From: Blautia coccoides
Lineage (GTDB): Bacteria; Bacillota; Clostridia; Lachnospirales; Lachnospiraceae
Assembly (NCBI RefSeq): GCF_034355335.1
Contig: NZ_CP136422.1
Coordinates: 1,987,001 to 2,051,000, forward strand
Direction of reading: 5' to 3'
DNA length: 64,000 bases
Positions 16,908 through 26,424 of the stretch are shown here, in pieces; the first letter of the stretch is position 1; every line of letters begins with the position of its first letter. Under the pieces are notes generated by a model, which saw only the letters and a list, made by a program, of their open reading frames with translations, had not been told where the DNA came from and ran no database searches. The translations under genes and the position numbers were made by a program.

Positions 16908-18014
16908 ATGACAAACGAAAACGGAAAGACAAAATATTATGTGCTCATGGAGGAACTAAAGCAGTCCATTTTGAGCGGAGAAATCAAGCCGGGAGAGAAG
17001 CTGCCCTCGGAAAATGAACTGTCTGCCCGCTATCAGATCAGCCGCCATACGGTGCGCAAGGCCCTGTCAATTCTCATAAATGAAGGGTATATCGAAGCGG
17101 AGCACGGCCGCGGAACCTTCTGCTCCCAACGCATGGGGCACATGAAGAATTCAAGGAATATTGCAGTTGTGACAACCTACATATCCGACTATATTTTTCC
17201 GCGCCTGATACAGGGCATGGACAAGGTGATGACAGCCAACGGATACAGCATCATCCTGAAAAACACAGCCAACAGCCGTACCATAGAGGAACGTGTTCTG
17301 GAGGACATTCTGACAAAGGATATAGAAGGCCTGATCATTGAACCGAGCAAGAGCCAGATTTTCTGCAGGCACACAAACTTGTATGCAATGCTGGACCAGT
17401 ATGAGATCCCCTATGTATTTATTCAGGGGGTATATCCGCAGATGATGGACAAACCCCATATCTTAATGGACGACTGCAAGGGCGGCTATCTTGTCACAAA
17501 ACATCTGCTGGACTGCGGACACAGGAAAATACTGGGGATATTCAAGGCCGATGACTTTCAGGGAAAGGAACGGCACAAGGGATATGTGAAAGCGCTCCAG
17601 GAGAGCGGGCTTTCTTATGATCCTGACATGGTGGTATGGTTCCATACAGAGGACCGGAAGATGAAACCTGCCCAGATGACAGAACTTCTGCTTCAGCAGC
17701 AGGTGGAGATGGATGCCGTTGTATGCTACAACGACCAGATCGCACTGGAAGTCATCCGTTCCCTTCAGAAAAACGGAAAAAGAGTGCCGGAAGATATTTC
17801 TGTGACGGGATATGACAATTCCGTCATCGCAGAGGGTACCGTGGGACTGACAACCATTGCACATCCCCAGGAAAAGCTGGGTGAAATGGCTGCTGAACTG
17901 CTTTTGGAAAAAATCCGTAAAGTACCGGAGGATAAAAGCAGGATTCCGCGTCTGATCCAGCCGGAGCTGATCGTGCGCGGGTCTACTAAAAGCAGAAATA
18001 CGGAGAATAAATAG
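16908..18014 (+). CDS. araR: Arabinose-responsive GntR/LacI-type repressor (AraR)
   Basis: A 368-residue repressor with a GntR-type winged helix at the N-terminus (residues ~8-75: [20 protein letters not shown], then [19 protein letters not shown]) joined to a LacI/periplasmic-binding-like sensor domain (from ~85, ending in a [10 protein letters not shown] and [14 protein letters not shown] segment). This unusual pairing is that of Bacillus AraR, which releases DNA when L-arabinose binds. It is the first gene of the operon with araB and araD, 14 bases before araB. ATG 16908 follows AAGGAGGGG. Confidence 0.9.
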   Translation: MTNENGKTKYYVLMEELKQSILSGEIKPGEKLPSENELSARYQISRHTVRKALSILINEGYIEAEHGRGTFCSQRMGHMKNSRNIAVVTTYISDYIFPRLIQGMDKVMTANGYSIILKNTANSRTIEERVLEDILTKDIEGLIIEPSKSQIFCRHTNLYAMLDQYEIPYVFIQGVYPQMMDKPHILMDDCKGGYLVTKHLLDCGHRKILGIFKADDFQGKERHKGYVKALQESGLSYDPDMVVWFHTEDRKMKPAQMTELLLQQQVEMDAVVCYNDQIALEVIRSLQKNGKRVPEDISVTGYDNSVIAEGTVGLTTIAHPQEKLGEMAAELLLEKIRKVPEDKSRIPRLIQPELIVRGSTKSRNTENK

Positions 18015-18028
18015 GAGAAATAAGGCAG

Positions 18029-19699
18029 ATGAATAGAAAATACGCAATCGGCGTGGATTACGGCACACAGTCCGGACGGGCAGTCCTTGTGGATGTGTCT
18101 GACGGAACCGTGATCGCCCAGAGCACAAAACCTTACACCCACGGAGTGATGGAGGAATACCTGCCGGACGGAACCAGGCTGCCCCCGGACTGGGCACTGG
18201 AACATCCTCTGGACTACCTGGAGGTACTGGATATCACCATACCTGCTGTTCTGAGGGAAAGCAGTGTGGATCCCGGGGATATTATTGGCCTGTCTATTGA
18301 TTTTACAGCCTGTACCGTCATGCCGGTGGACGCAGAGGGCACGCCTCTCTGTCTGCAGGAGGAGTGGGAACATGTTCCCCATGCATGGCTGAAGCTGTGG
18401 AAGCACCACGCGGCACAGGAGGAGGCAAATATCTGTACCCGCATGGCAGAGGAGCGGGGAGAGACATTTCTCTCAAGATACGGGGGCAAAGTTTCCTCTG
18501 AGTGGATGATACCAAAACTTATGGAGATCTTGAAAGAGACCCCGGAAGTCTATGAACAGGCTGACCGTTTTGTGGAGGCTGCAGACTGGGTGATCTTTAA
18601 GCTGACTGATCAGGAAAAGCGCAGCGGCTGCGCTGCCGGATACAAGGCTTTCTGGAATAAGAGGGAAGGATACCCTGACCCCGGATTTTTTAAGGCTCTC
18701 GATCCGCGCCTGGAGCATGTGGTTAAGGAGAAGCTGGGAGCTGAGGTCTGCCCCCAGGGGATGAAAGCCGGTGAACTGACAAAAGAGATGGCGAAGCGTC
18801 TGGGTCTTAGAGAAGGCATGGCAGTGGGGGTGGCGAATGTGGATGCCCATGTATCCCTGCCGGCAGTGGGGATCACTGAGCCCAATAAGCTGCTGATGAT
18901 CATGGGTACCTCCACCTGCGGTATTATGTGCAGCAGTCAGGAGAAAATGGTTCCCGGCATCTGCGGCGTAGTGGAGGACGGTGTCCTTCCGGGTCTCTAC
19001 GGATATGAGGCGGGACAGCCCTGTGTGGGGGACCAGTTTGAATGGTTTGTAAAGAACTGTGTGCCCGCGGGATATTATCAGGAGGCGGACAGCAGAGACA
19101 TGAATATCCATGAGCTTCTCACAGAGAAGGCATCCCGTCTGAAAATAGGGGAGAGCGGGCTGATTGCTCTGGATTGGTGGAACGGCAGCCGCTCTGTGCT
19201 GGTAGACGCAGATTTGACAGGTATGATCCTGGGTCTGACATTGACCACAAAGCCGGAGGAGATCTACAGGGCTTTGATCGAGTCCACAGCCTATGGTATG
19301 CGCACCATCATTGATAATTTTGAGGAGGCGGGAGTACCGGTGGAGGAGCTTTACGCCTGCGGCGGCATTTCCAAGAAGAACGCCATGATGATGCAGATTT
19401 ACGCGGATGTTGCCAACCGGGAGATTTTTATCGGTGCCTCTGACCAGTCCCCTGCCCTTGGTTCAGCCATGTTCGGCGCTGTGGCGGCAGGAAAGGAAAA
19501 GGGCGGCTATGATACGATCTTTGAAGCGGCCAAAGCCATGGGACGTGTAGAGGAGAGGACCTACAGGCCAAATTCGGAAAATGCGGCAGCTTATGACAGA
19601 CTGTACCGGGAATATAAAATCCTGCACGATCATTTCGGGCGGGGCGGCAATGATGTTATGAAAAGACTGAAAAAAATAAAAGCGGAAGCGAGGAGATAA
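18029..19699 (+). CDS. araB: L-ribulokinase
   Basis: A 556-residue FGGY kinase that phosphorylates L-ribulose to L-ribulose 5-phosphate. The N-terminal phosphate-binding motif [11 protein letters not shown] (residues 9-19), the ribulokinase-specific [13 protein letters not shown], and the C-terminal [18 protein letters not shown] fit AraB rather than xylulokinase. Full family length. Its stop is directly before the araD start codon, so translation is coupled. No arabinose isomerase (araA) lies in the window. Confidence 0.95.
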   Translation: MNRKYAIGVDYGTQSGRAVLVDVSDGTVIAQSTKPYTHGVMEEYLPDGTRLPPDWALEHPLDYLEVLDITIPAVLRESSVDPGDIIGLSIDFTACTVMPVDAEGTPLCLQEEWEHVPHAWLKLWKHHAAQEEANICTRMAEERGETFLSRYGGKVSSEWMIPKLMEILKETPEVYEQADRFVEAADWVIFKLTDQEKRSGCAAGYKAFWNKREGYPDPGFFKALDPRLEHVVKEKLGAEVCPQGMKAGELTKEMAKRLGLREGMAVGVANVDAHVSLPAVGITEPNKLLMIMGTSTCGIMCSSQEKMVPGICGVVEDGVLPGLYGYEAGQPCVGDQFEWFVKNCVPAGYYQEADSRDMNIHELLTEKASRLKIGESGLIALDWWNGSRSVLVDADLTGMILGLTLTTKPEEIYRALIESTAYGMRTIIDNFEEAGVPVEELYACGGISKKNAMMMQIYADVANREIFIGASDQSPALGSAMFGAVAAGKEKGGYDTIFEAAKAMGRVEERTYRPNSENAAAYDRLYREYKILHDHFGRGGNDVMKRLKKIKAEARR

Positions 19700-20392
19700 A
19701 TGATGTTGGAAGAATTGAAAAAAGTGGTGTACGAAGCGAATATGCTGCTGCCAAAGTATGGATTGGTAACCTTTACCTGGGGAAATGTAAGTCAGATCGA
19801 CAAGGAGACAGGCTATTTTGCCATCAAACCAAGTGGTGTTGACTATGACAAACTGACTCCGGATGATATGGTCATCATGGATCTGGAAGGAAATAAGATC
19901 GAGGGAAAATACAACCCATCCTCCGATACACCTACACATATTGAGCTTTATAAAGCATTTCCAAATATCGGCGGTATCGTACATACACATTCCTCATGGG
20001 CCACGAGCTGGGCACAGGCCGGAAGGGGAATCCCCTGCTATGGCACCACTCACGCGGATTATATGTATGGAGAAATCCCATGCGTCAGATGCCTGACAAA
20101 AGAAGAGATTGACGGGGCATATGAGCAGAATACAGGCCTTCTTATTGCGGAATATTTCAAAAATAATGACTATGAAGCGGTTCCGGCAGTGCTGTGCAAG
20201 AACCACGGCCCGTTTACCTGGGGCAAAGACGGCCATGAGGCAGTCCACAATGCAGTGGTTCTGGAGGAGGTTGCAAAGATGGCGGCGCGGTGTGAGACGA
20301 TCAATCCGCAGGTAAAGCCGGCACCCCAGGAACTGCAGGACAAGCACTATTACAGAAAACACGGGGCAAATGCCTATTACGGACAGAAATAG
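19700..20392 (+). CDS. araD: L-ribulose-5-phosphate 4-epimerase
   Basis: A 230-residue class II aldolase-family epimerase that converts L-ribulose 5-phosphate to D-xylulose 5-phosphate, the exit to the pentose phosphate pathway. Visible motifs are [14 protein letters not shown], the substrate loop [10 protein letters not shown], zinc histidines in [14 protein letters not shown], and KNHGPFTWG. Normal length. It starts immediately after araB. Confidence 0.95.
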   Translation: MMLEELKKVVYEANMLLPKYGLVTFTWGNVSQIDKETGYFAIKPSGVDYDKLTPDDMVIMDLEGNKIEGKYNPSSDTPTHIELYKAFPNIGGIVHTHSSWATSWAQAGRGIPCYGTTHADYMYGEIPCVRCLTKEEIDGAYEQNTGLLIAEYFKNNDYEAVPAVLCKNHGPFTWGKDGHEAVHNAVVLEEVAKMAARCETINPQVKPAPQELQDKHYYRKHGANAYYGQK

Positions 20393-20413
20393 TGAAAATC
20401 AAGTAACAGCCAG

Positions 20414-20440
20414 GTAACTGTAAGGGTACTGAACAGTTAC
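20414..20440 (+). repeat. Inverted repeat GTAACTGT...ACAGTTAC
   Basis: Eight-base perfect arms (20414-20421, 20433-20440) in the gap between araD and the next kinase. A 27-base copy with six differences lies at 25550-25576. It could be an attenuating hairpin or a member of a dispersed repeat family. Confidence 0.5.
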
Positions 20441-20471
20441 GAAATGAGAAAAATATCGGAGGTAAGATTTT

Positions 20472-22079
20472 ATGGGATTTGATCTGGAAAATGTAAAAAA
20501 TGTGATTGAAAGCGGAAACGCAGTGCTGGGTATTGAGTTTGGTTCCACCCGCATTAAAGCAGTGCTCATCGGGGAAGATAATGCCCCCATTGCATCCGGC
20601 AGCCATGACTGGGAAAACCGTCTGGAAAATAATATCTGGACCTATACTCTGGAGGATGTCTGGGCAGGGCTTCAGGACAGCTACGCAAAGATGGCAGAGG
20701 ACGTAAAGGAAAAATACGGTGTTGTCATTACAAAACTGGGAGCTGTGGGATTCAGCGCCATGATGCACGGCTACATGGTATTCGATGAAAAGGATGAACT
20801 GCTGGTACCTTTCCGCACCTGGAGAAATACCATGACAGAGGAGGCTTCTGACAAGCTGACAGAAGTGTTTGATTTCAATATTCCCCAGAGATGGAGCATT
20901 GCCCATCTGTATCAGGCTATTCTGAACAAAGAGGAGCATGTATCAGAGATTAGATTCCAGACAACTCTGGCCGGATACATTCACTGGAAACTGACAGGAG
21001 AAAAGGTGCTGGGAGTCGGGGAGGCTTCCGGTATGTTCCCCATCGACATGAACACAGGGGACTATCATGCACGTATGATAGAGCAGTTCGATGCGCTGGT
21101 GGCAGAGAAAAATTATTCCTGGAAGCTGGGAGACATTCTGCCGAAGGTGTTAAGCGCAGGCGAAGATGCAGGTGTACTGACTGCGGAAGGCGCAAAACTA
21201 CTGGATGTGAGCGGAAACCTGCAGGCAGGTATTCCGGTATGCCCGCCGGAGGGAGACGCCGGTACAGGCATGACAGCCACGAACAGCATTGCAAAACGCA
21301 CAGGCAATGTTTCTGCCGGAACCTCCGTATTTGCCATGGTCGTTCTGGAGAAGGAACTTTCCAAAGTATATAAAGAGATCGATATGGTGACCACTCCCAC
21401 CGGCAACCTTGTGGCGATGGTGCACTGCAACAACTGTACCTCTGATCTGAACGCCTGGGTATCTCTGTTTAAGGAATTCGCAGAGGCGTTCGGTGTGGAA
21501 GTGGATATGAATAAGCTGTTCGGAACCCTGTACAATAAAGCGCTTGAGGGAGATGATGACTGCGGCGGACTGCTGGCATACAATTATTTCTCAGGAGAGC
21601 ATATCACCGGATTTGAGGAGGGACGTCCCCTGTTTGTCCGTATGCCGGAGAGCAGATTCAATCTGGCTAACTTTATGAGGGTACATCTGTTCACTGCCCT
21701 GGGCGCGTTGAAGACAGGTCTTGACATTCTGTTAAAGGATGAGGGTGTGAAGCTGGACAAGATCCTGGGCCACGGCGGTCTGTTCAAGACAAAAGGCGTG
21801 GGACAGAAAATTATGGCAGGGGCGATCAATGTGCCTGTATCTGTGATGGAGACTGCGGGAGAAGGCGGAGCCTGGGGAATTGCCCTTTTGGCATCCTATA
21901 TGATCCGCAAAGAGGAGAACGAAACGCTGGATGATTATCTGACAAATAAAGTATTTGCAGGGGAAACAGGCAGTGAGATCGCTCCGGACCCGGCAGATGC
22001 AGCCGGATATGATAAATTTATCAAACGGTATAAAGAAGGACTTACAATTGAGAGAGCTGCTGTTGACACACTGAAATAA
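20472..22079 (+). CDS. FGGY-family carbohydrate kinase (xylulokinase-like)
   Basis: A 535-residue FGGY kinase with an N-terminal phosphate loop [14 protein letters not shown] (residues ~20-33), an acidic catalytic-region segment [22 protein letters not shown] and the late [19 protein letters not shown]. It differs clearly from AraB and is only loosely like XylB. Its position as last gene of the araR-araB-araD operon suggests it phosphorylates a pentose or pentulose, perhaps D-xylulose or L-ribulose. GGAGG precedes the ATG. Confidence 0.82.
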   Translation: MGFDLENVKNVIESGNAVLGIEFGSTRIKAVLIGEDNAPIASGSHDWENRLENNIWTYTLEDVWAGLQDSYAKMAEDVKEKYGVVITKLGAVGFSAMMHGYMVFDEKDELLVPFRTWRNTMTEEASDKLTEVFDFNIPQRWSIAHLYQAILNKEEHVSEIRFQTTLAGYIHWKLTGEKVLGVGEASGMFPIDMNTGDYHARMIEQFDALVAEKNYSWKLGDILPKVLSAGEDAGVLTAEGAKLLDVSGNLQAGIPVCPPEGDAGTGMTATNSIAKRTGNVSAGTSVFAMVVLEKELSKVYKEIDMVTTPTGNLVAMVHCNNCTSDLNAWVSLFKEFAEAFGVEVDMNKLFGTLYNKALEGDDDCGGLLAYNYFSGEHITGFEEGRPLFVRMPESRFNLANFMRVHLFTALGALKTGLDILLKDEGVKLDKILGHGGLFKTKGVGQKIMAGAINVPVSVMETAGEGGAWGIALLASYMIRKEENETLDDYLTNKVFAGETGSEIAPDPADAAGYDKFIKRYKEGLTIERAAVDTLK

Positions 22080-22083
22080 GTAA

Positions 22084-22129
22084 AAAGGGCACATGAATGC
22101 ATGAAAATGCGTTTATGTGCCCTTTATAG
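22084..22129 (+). terminator. Terminator after the arabinose operon
   Basis: An 11-base stem (AAAGGGCACAT with ATGTGCCCTTT) with flanking A and T runs; it can act in both directions, serving the convergent gene at 22187-22657 too. Confidence 0.75.
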
Positions 22130-22186
22130 TATGCTTTTCACTTTTATGTGTGTACTTTTATATGTGGCACGGCAGAGCGCGCAGGA

Positions 22187-22657
22187 TCATTTAAAGTGTA
22201 CTGCCCTCCAGAGAAAGAAAGCCATGGAGCCAGAAAGATAGAGCAGAGAGACAGGCATGAACCAGGCACCCAGATTACGGCTAAATACAGTACAGTAATT
22301 GATATAAAAGAATATAAAACAGACGCCTAACTTTGTGGAGGCCAGCATACTTTTCACGTTTCCATAGATCCACCCCATATTCTCAGGTGTCACGTGTCCG
22401 GGGACATTCCAGAGTTCAGGGAATTTTTCTACAAATAGGATCAGGAGATAGATCAGAATACTTATGACAGGCAGTAACAGTACGCTCCCCTTGGTACCAT
22501 AAGCATCCACCCGGCCATTCAGTCCGAAATGGATGGGAATCTCATCAGGCATGTGATTCCACCGAAGTATGAGACATATAAATTGTCCCATCAGGAACAA
22601 AAACGACAATATGCCGAGAATACGCTGGTAAAGCGTAACAGGTAATTTGATCTTCAT
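22187..22657 (-). CDS. DUF1648 domain-containing membrane protein
   Basis: A 156-residue membrane protein with four hydrophobic segments. The motif MPDEIPIHFGLNGRVDAYGTKG is the DUF1648 signature. Related proteins (SdpI-like) give immunity to membrane toxins, but DUF1648 alone is not enough to claim that. I chose ATG 22657, which has GGGGGA upstream; a longer frame to 22777 adds a hydrophobic stretch and lacks a good site. Divergent from the MBL gene. Confidence 0.75.
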   Translation of the reverse strand: MKIKLPVTLYQRILGILSFLFLMGQFICLILRWNHMPDEIPIHFGLNGRVDAYGTKGSVLLLPVISILIYLLILFVEKFPELWNVPGHVTPENMGWIYGNVKSMLASTKLGVCFIFFYINYCTVFSRNLGAWFMPVSLLYLSGSMAFFLWRAVHFK

Positions 22658-22752
22658 GCAGTAGTCCCCCAATCTGTATTTACGGCTAATATAGACAATA
22701 GAACTCAGAATGTCAAGACACACAGCATAAAAGACAGGAAATAGGGAACAGG

Positions 22753-22780
22753 AGATAAAACACAGAAGATAAAACACAGA
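22753..22780 (+). repeat. Exact 14-base tandem duplication
   Basis: AGATAAAACACAGA occurs twice in a row in the divergent gap, just before the promoter of the MBL gene. Confidence 0.85.
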
Positions 22781-22786
22781 AAGAAA

Positions 22787-22815
22787 TTGATTTTTTTCCG
22801 AAATATGTCTATGAT
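22787..22815 (+). promoter_or_regulatory. Promoter of the MBL-fold gene
   Basis: TTGATT (22787-22792), 17-base spacer, TATGAT (22810-22815), about 40 bases before the ATG. Confidence 0.6.
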
Positions 22816-22855
22816 AGTTTATGATATACGGTTTTTAACAAAAGGGAGGCCATTT

Positions 22856-23656
22856 ATGAAACTTACTATGCTTGGCACCGGCCATGCTACGGTGACAAAA
22901 TGTTACAATACCTGTTTTGCCCTGACGGAAGGCGGACAGCACTTTCTGGTGGATGCAGGAGGGGGAAACGGAATTCTGGGAAGACTGAAGGCGGCAGATA
23001 TTTCCATCACAGATATACATGACATATTTGTGACACATGAACATGTGGATCACCTTCTCGGTGTTGTCTGGATGATACGCATGATAGGCACTGCAGTAGA
23101 ACAGGGAAAGTATAATGGAGAACTGCGGATTTACTGCCACGAGGAATTGAAAAAAATCCTCACCACCATCACGGAAATGACCATTCAGAAGAAAGTGACC
23201 AGGCACCTGGGGGAACGCATCCGTTTCGTCACAGTGGAACATGGAGGACGGGCGGAAATTCTGGGCTGTGAGACGGTCTTTTTTGACATATTTTCAACAA
23301 AAGCGAAACAGTTCGGATTTACCCTGAAGACGAAAGAGGGAGTCAGGCTGACCTGTGCGGGAGACGAGCCTTATAACGAGAAGGATGAAGTATTTATAAA
23401 AGGCAGTGACTGGCTCATGCACGAGGCCTTTTGTCTCTATTCACAGAGAGATGTATTTAAACCCTATGAAAAACATCACAGCACGGTAAAGGATGCCTGC
23501 GTGACAGCCGGGGAGCTGGAGGTGCCCAATCTTATACTGTATCATACAGAGGACAGAAATTTGGCCCACAGAAAACGCCTTTATACAGAGGAGGGCGAAG
23601 CGTACTATAGCGGAAATCTTTTTGTTCCGGAAGATTTGGAGTGTTTTGAGCTATAA
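22856..23656 (+). CDS. MBL-fold metallohydrolase, RNase Z-like
   Basis: A 266-residue metallo-beta-lactamase-fold enzyme. The metal motif THEHVDH is at residues 60-66, preceded by the strand LVDAGGG and followed by ligands in CAGDEP and a late histidine (LILYHTED). The start MKLTMLGTGHATVTKCYNT is typical of RNase Z-related and arylsulfatase-like small hydrolases. It is too divergent to call tRNA 3' processing. ATG 22856 follows GGGAGG. Confidence 0.82.
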   Translation: MKLTMLGTGHATVTKCYNTCFALTEGGQHFLVDAGGGNGILGRLKAADISITDIHDIFVTHEHVDHLLGVVWMIRMIGTAVEQGKYNGELRIYCHEELKKILTTITEMTIQKKVTRHLGERIRFVTVEHGGRAEILGCETVFFDIFSTKAKQFGFTLKTKEGVRLTCAGDEPYNEKDEVFIKGSDWLMHEAFCLYSQRDVFKPYEKHHSTVKDACVTAGELEVPNLILYHTEDRNLAHRKRLYTEEGEAYYSGNLFVPEDLECFEL

Positions 23657-23769
23657 ATTTTTCTGACAGTTACTGTTCACAGCCTCCTCTTGGGGGGAAC
23701 GTCTCCCGGGATAGCAGCCCGCCAACGGTAACTTCAGACATTCTCTTCTTATATTTTTTGAAAAATATA

Positions 23770-23823
23770 TTGACACAAGCCAAAAAACTGTGTATAGTAT
23801 GTAATAAGTTAGCTAAAGCTAAC
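23770..23823 (+). promoter_or_regulatory. Promoter and first palindromic operator of the DUF2325-flavodoxin cluster
   Basis: TTGACA (23770-23775) and TATAGT (23793-23798) are exactly 17 bases apart. The near-perfect palindrome GTTAGCTAAAGCTAAC lies at 23808-23823, covering the first transcribed bases. This matches the layout before the ABC importer at 1003. Confidence 0.7.
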
Positions 23824-23860
23824 CAATTTATCACTCCACACACACATACATAACCCAATA

Positions 23861-23886
23861 AGCGGATGTACCTTGATACATCCGCT
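23861..23886 (+). terminator. Hairpin in the leader between two operators
   Basis: A perfect 10-base stem AGCGGATGTA with TACATCCGCT and loop CCTTGA. It is followed by ATAATAAAA rather than a T run, so it is a weak terminator or an mRNA-protecting or attenuating structure. Confidence 0.55.
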
Positions 23887-23902
23887 ATAATAAAAAACAT
23901 AA

Positions 23903-23918
23903 GTTAGTTAAAGCTAAC
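23903..23918 (+). promoter_or_regulatory. Second palindromic operator
   Basis: GTTAGTTAAAGCTAAC differs by one base from the copy at 23808 and lies just before the ribosome binding site of the DUF2325 gene. Two sites 95 bases apart centre to centre (about nine helical turns) could allow looping. Confidence 0.6.
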
Positions 23919-23939
23919 TCGAAAAAGGAGAATTTGCCC

Positions 23940-24227
23940 ATGAGTATTGTCATTGTAGGCGGGAATGAAAGAATGGTCTGTCAGTATCAAAATATCTGTA
24001 AATGTCATGGCTGTAAGGCCAAGGTTTTTGCAAAAGAGAAAGGTGCCATGAAAAAAAAGCTGGGCTGCCCGGATTTGATGATCCTGTTCACCAACACTGT
24101 CTCACATAAAATGGTGGTGAGTGCTCTTCAGGAGGCGAAAAAGAATCAGATCCCGGTAGCCAGGGTACACACAAGCAGTGCGGCTGCCCTGCACAATGTT
24201 TTGGAAGAGTATGCAGGAAAGGAATGA
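23940..24227 (+). CDS. DUF2325 domain-containing protein
   Basis: A 95-residue Rossmann-like small protein (VIVGGNERMV at the start, LMILFTNTVSHKMV in the middle). Four cysteines cluster in CQYQNICKCHGCKAKV (residues ~14-29), suggesting metal or redox chemistry. I prefer ATG 23940 (nine bases after GGAG) over TTG 23934. DUF2325 is known beside DUF3793 and flavodoxin genes in iron-responsive loci of gut anaerobes, but its biochemical role is unknown. Confidence 0.85.
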   Translation: MSIVIVGGNERMVCQYQNICKCHGCKAKVFAKEKGAMKKKLGCPDLMILFTNTVSHKMVVSALQEAKKNQIPVARVHTSSAAALHNVLEEYAGKE

Positions 24228-24233
24228 GTAACT

Positions 24234-24785
24234 ATGCTGGAACGTTATCTGGTAGAACATTGTTCACCCACACTGGCATCTATCAAGACAGCAAATCTTT
24301 TTAATATGCCATACAAGTCCTGGGAAGAACTGGAGGAGCAGCTTACAAGTCTGACGCAGCAGTTTGCGGCAAAGGGGATATCCTTTTCCGTAGTGAGAAG
24401 ACGGGAAGGCACGGCATTGATTTATGTGTACAGAAGGCAGAAGCTGAAAGAGGATCTGGCAAGACCCGGTACGGCAGAATTTTTAAAAGAATACGGATAT
24501 GTGGATATTGACACTGACCAGGCGATCAGACGACTGCGCATGCGGCTTGAGGAGGGTGAGAACTTCCCTCACGAAATAGGCCTGTTTCTGGGATATCCTT
24601 TAGGAGATGTAAAAGGATTTATTGAAAACGCAGGAAAAAACAGTAAATGTGCAGGATGTTGGAAAGTGTACTGCAACGAATGCGAGACCATGAAGCTGTT
24701 TGAGAAATTCCGGAAATGCAGGGAAATTTACCTTCGGTTGTGGCAGCAGGGAAAACCCGTCTGGAAACTGGCAGTGGCGGCATGA
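24234..24785 (+). CDS. DUF3793 family protein
   Basis: A 183-residue protein with marks of DUF3793: the start LVEHCSPTLASIKTANLF, the segment EIGLFLGYPLGDVKGFI, and the cysteine group CAGCWKVYCNECETMKLF near residues 139-152. It follows the DUF2325 gene by six bases and precedes flavodoxin. Function unknown; the family commonly appears with iron-limitation genes, as here. Confidence 0.88.
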   Translation: MLERYLVEHCSPTLASIKTANLFNMPYKSWEELEEQLTSLTQQFAAKGISFSVVRRREGTALIYVYRRQKLKEDLARPGTAEFLKEYGYVDIDTDQAIRRLRMRLEEGENFPHEIGLFLGYPLGDVKGFIENAGKNSKCAGCWKVYCNECETMKLFEKFRKCREIYLRLWQQGKPVWKLAVAA

Positions 24786-24832
24786 GAAGCCGCTGACAGA
24801 GGATGATCATTATAAATATGGAGGATTTTATC

Positions 24833-25258
24833 ATGAGTAAAATAGCGGTGGTATATTGGAGCGGAACAGGAAATACAGAGATGATGGCTGAGTCTGTGTT
24901 GGAAGGCGCCAAAAGTGCGGGGGCGGAGGCATCTTCCTTTACCCCGGAAACCTTCAGCCCGGCTAAGATGGATGAGTTTGACGCAGTGGCATTCGGATGC
25001 CCTTCCATGGGAGATGAGGAGCTGGAGGAAACAGAATTCCAGCCGTTGTTTGCTGAATGTGAGCCGAAACTGAAAGGCAGAAGAATTGCCCTCTTTGGCT
25101 CTTACGGCTGGGGTGACGGTGAATGGATGCGTTCCTGGGAGGATAAATGCAGAAAAGACGGCGCAGAACTGGTAAGCGGCGGTGTGATCTGCAATGAAGA
25201 ACCCGGAGAAGAAGAAAGAGAAGCCTGCAGAAAACTGGGAAAAATACTGACTCAGTAA
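24833..25258 (+). CDS. Flavodoxin
   Basis: A 141-residue short-chain flavodoxin. The FMN phosphate loop is SGTGNTEMMA (residues ~10-19), with a GCPSMGDEELEE loop and the FGSYGWGDGEWM loop contacting the isoalloxazine ring. It carries electrons in place of ferredoxin, usually when iron is scarce, which fits the operators upstream of the cluster. TGGAGG lies about ten bases before the ATG. It ends the three-gene operon. Confidence 0.92.
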   Translation: MSKIAVVYWSGTGNTEMMAESVLEGAKSAGAEASSFTPETFSPAKMDEFDAVAFGCPSMGDEELEETEFQPLFAECEPKLKGRRIALFGSYGWGDGEWMRSWEDKCRKDGAELVSGGVICNEEPGEEEREACRKLGKILTQ

Positions 25259-25292
25259 TTCAGAGAGATCTCAGTAATTCAGTTATATATAG

Positions 25293-25342
25293 ACCCTGTA
25301 AAAGAGTACAGCCGTAGGGCTGTCTGTTTTGCAGGGTTTTTT
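25293..25342 (+). terminator. Terminator after flavodoxin
   Basis: A long hairpin with outer stem ACCCTG/CAGGGT, inner stem ACAGCC/GGCTGT, and a final TTTTTT. It ends the DUF2325-DUF3793-flavodoxin operon. Confidence 0.75.
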
Positions 25343-25485
25343 ATTGTATCAAAATGAAATTCCGGACCCACCACGAGTATTGTCCTGCGATCCCCGGAAA
25401 ATACCTGGCAGTATATGGGGCGATTTTATGGTTACTTTTAACTAATAGAAAACTTAACAAAATTAGTGCAAATTGCTTCAGGTTA

Positions 25486-25494
25486 TGCTACAAT
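25486..25494 (+). promoter_or_regulatory. Extended -10 promoter element for the ZIP gene
   Basis: TGCTACAAT is an extended -10 with no good -35 at 17 bases. The leader to the gene at 25615 is about 115 bases and contains the 27-base repeat at 25550. Confidence 0.35.
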
Positions 25495-25549
25495 ATTTTT
25501 AACCTCATAAAAAAAGTTCATTGTTTTCAGTTTACGAGGAATTTTGCTC

Positions 25550-25576
25550 GTGACAGTGAGGGCACTGAATAGTTAT
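25550..25576 (+). repeat. Second copy of the 27-base repeat
   Basis: Matches 20414-20440 at 21 of 27 positions, five of the six differences being transitions. Lies in the leader of the ZIP transporter gene. Confidence 0.5.
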
Positions 25577-25614
25577 AGATTTATAAATAAACAGAGAAAA
25601 GCAGGTGATTAAGT

Positions 25615-26391
25615 ATGAATACATTTCTGGGGATTTTAATTCCCTTTGCGGGAACTACACTGGGGGCAGCCTGTGTGTTTTTCCTGAAAAATGAGATCAA
25701 GCCTTTGGTGCAGAAAATGCTTTTGGGATTTGCGTCAGGTGTTATGATAGCCGCTTCCGTGTGGTCGCTGCTCATCCCATCCATGGATATGTCAGAGAAC
25801 ATGGGAAAACTGGCCTTTATCCCGGCCGCAGTGGGTTTTGGACTTGGAGTGTTCTTTTTGCTTCTGATGGACCGTCTGATTCCCCATCTGCATTTAGGCG
25901 GCAGCGAACCGGAGGGAAAAAAGTGCAGTCTGAAGAAAAATACCATGCTGGTCCTGGCTGTAACGCTTCATAATATACCGGAGGGCATGGCCGTCGGTGT
26001 GGTGTTTGCAGGTATGCTGGCGAAGAATTCCGATATCAGTATGATGGGCGCATTTGCCCTTTCCATCGGTATTGCCATCCAGAATTTCCCTGAGGGTGCT
26101 ATCATCTCCCTTCCGCTGAAAAGTGAGGGAAATACAAGGATGCGGGCTTTTGTCATGGGAACCCTTTCGGGGATCGTGGAGCCTATTGGGGCGTTTCTGA
26201 CAATCCTTCTGGCTTCCTATATCACTCCGGTCCTTCCATATCTGCTGTCTTTTGCGGCGGGAGCCATGGTGTATGTGGTGGTGGAAGAGCTGATACCGGA
26301 GGCCAGTGAGGGAGAGCATTCCAACATTGCGACCATTGGTTTTGCCGTTGGATTTGTGGTGATGATGATTTTAGATGTAGCACTAGGATAA
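25615..26391 (+). CDS. ZIP-family divalent metal transporter
   Basis: A 258-residue membrane protein of the ZIP family (ZupT/GufA type) with about eight helices. The conserved transport-site motifs are HNIPEGMAVGVVFAG and NFPEGAIISLPL, with a late VEELIPEA segment. It should import zinc, iron or other divalent metals. A short histidine-containing cytoplasmic loop (IPHLHLGG) lies between helices 3 and 4, as usual. Position next to iron-response genes is suggestive, but no operator of the 23808 type is visible in front. Confidence 0.9.
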   Translation: MNTFLGILIPFAGTTLGAACVFFLKNEIKPLVQKMLLGFASGVMIAASVWSLLIPSMDMSENMGKLAFIPAAVGFGLGVFFLLLMDRLIPHLHLGGSEPEGKKCSLKKNTMLVLAVTLHNIPEGMAVGVVFAGMLAKNSDISMMGAFALSIGIAIQNFPEGAIISLPLKSEGNTRMRAFVMGTLSGIVEPIGAFLTILLASYITPVLPYLLSFAAGAMVYVVVEELIPEASEGEHSNIATIGFAVGFVVMMILDVALG

Positions 26392-26424
26392 GAACACGGT
26401 GTCTGTGTGAAAGGGGGATTTTAC

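Noticed and set aside
23934..23936. TTG start for the DUF2325 protein
   Set aside because: It lies only three bases after the ribosome binding site, while ATG 23940 is at a good distance.
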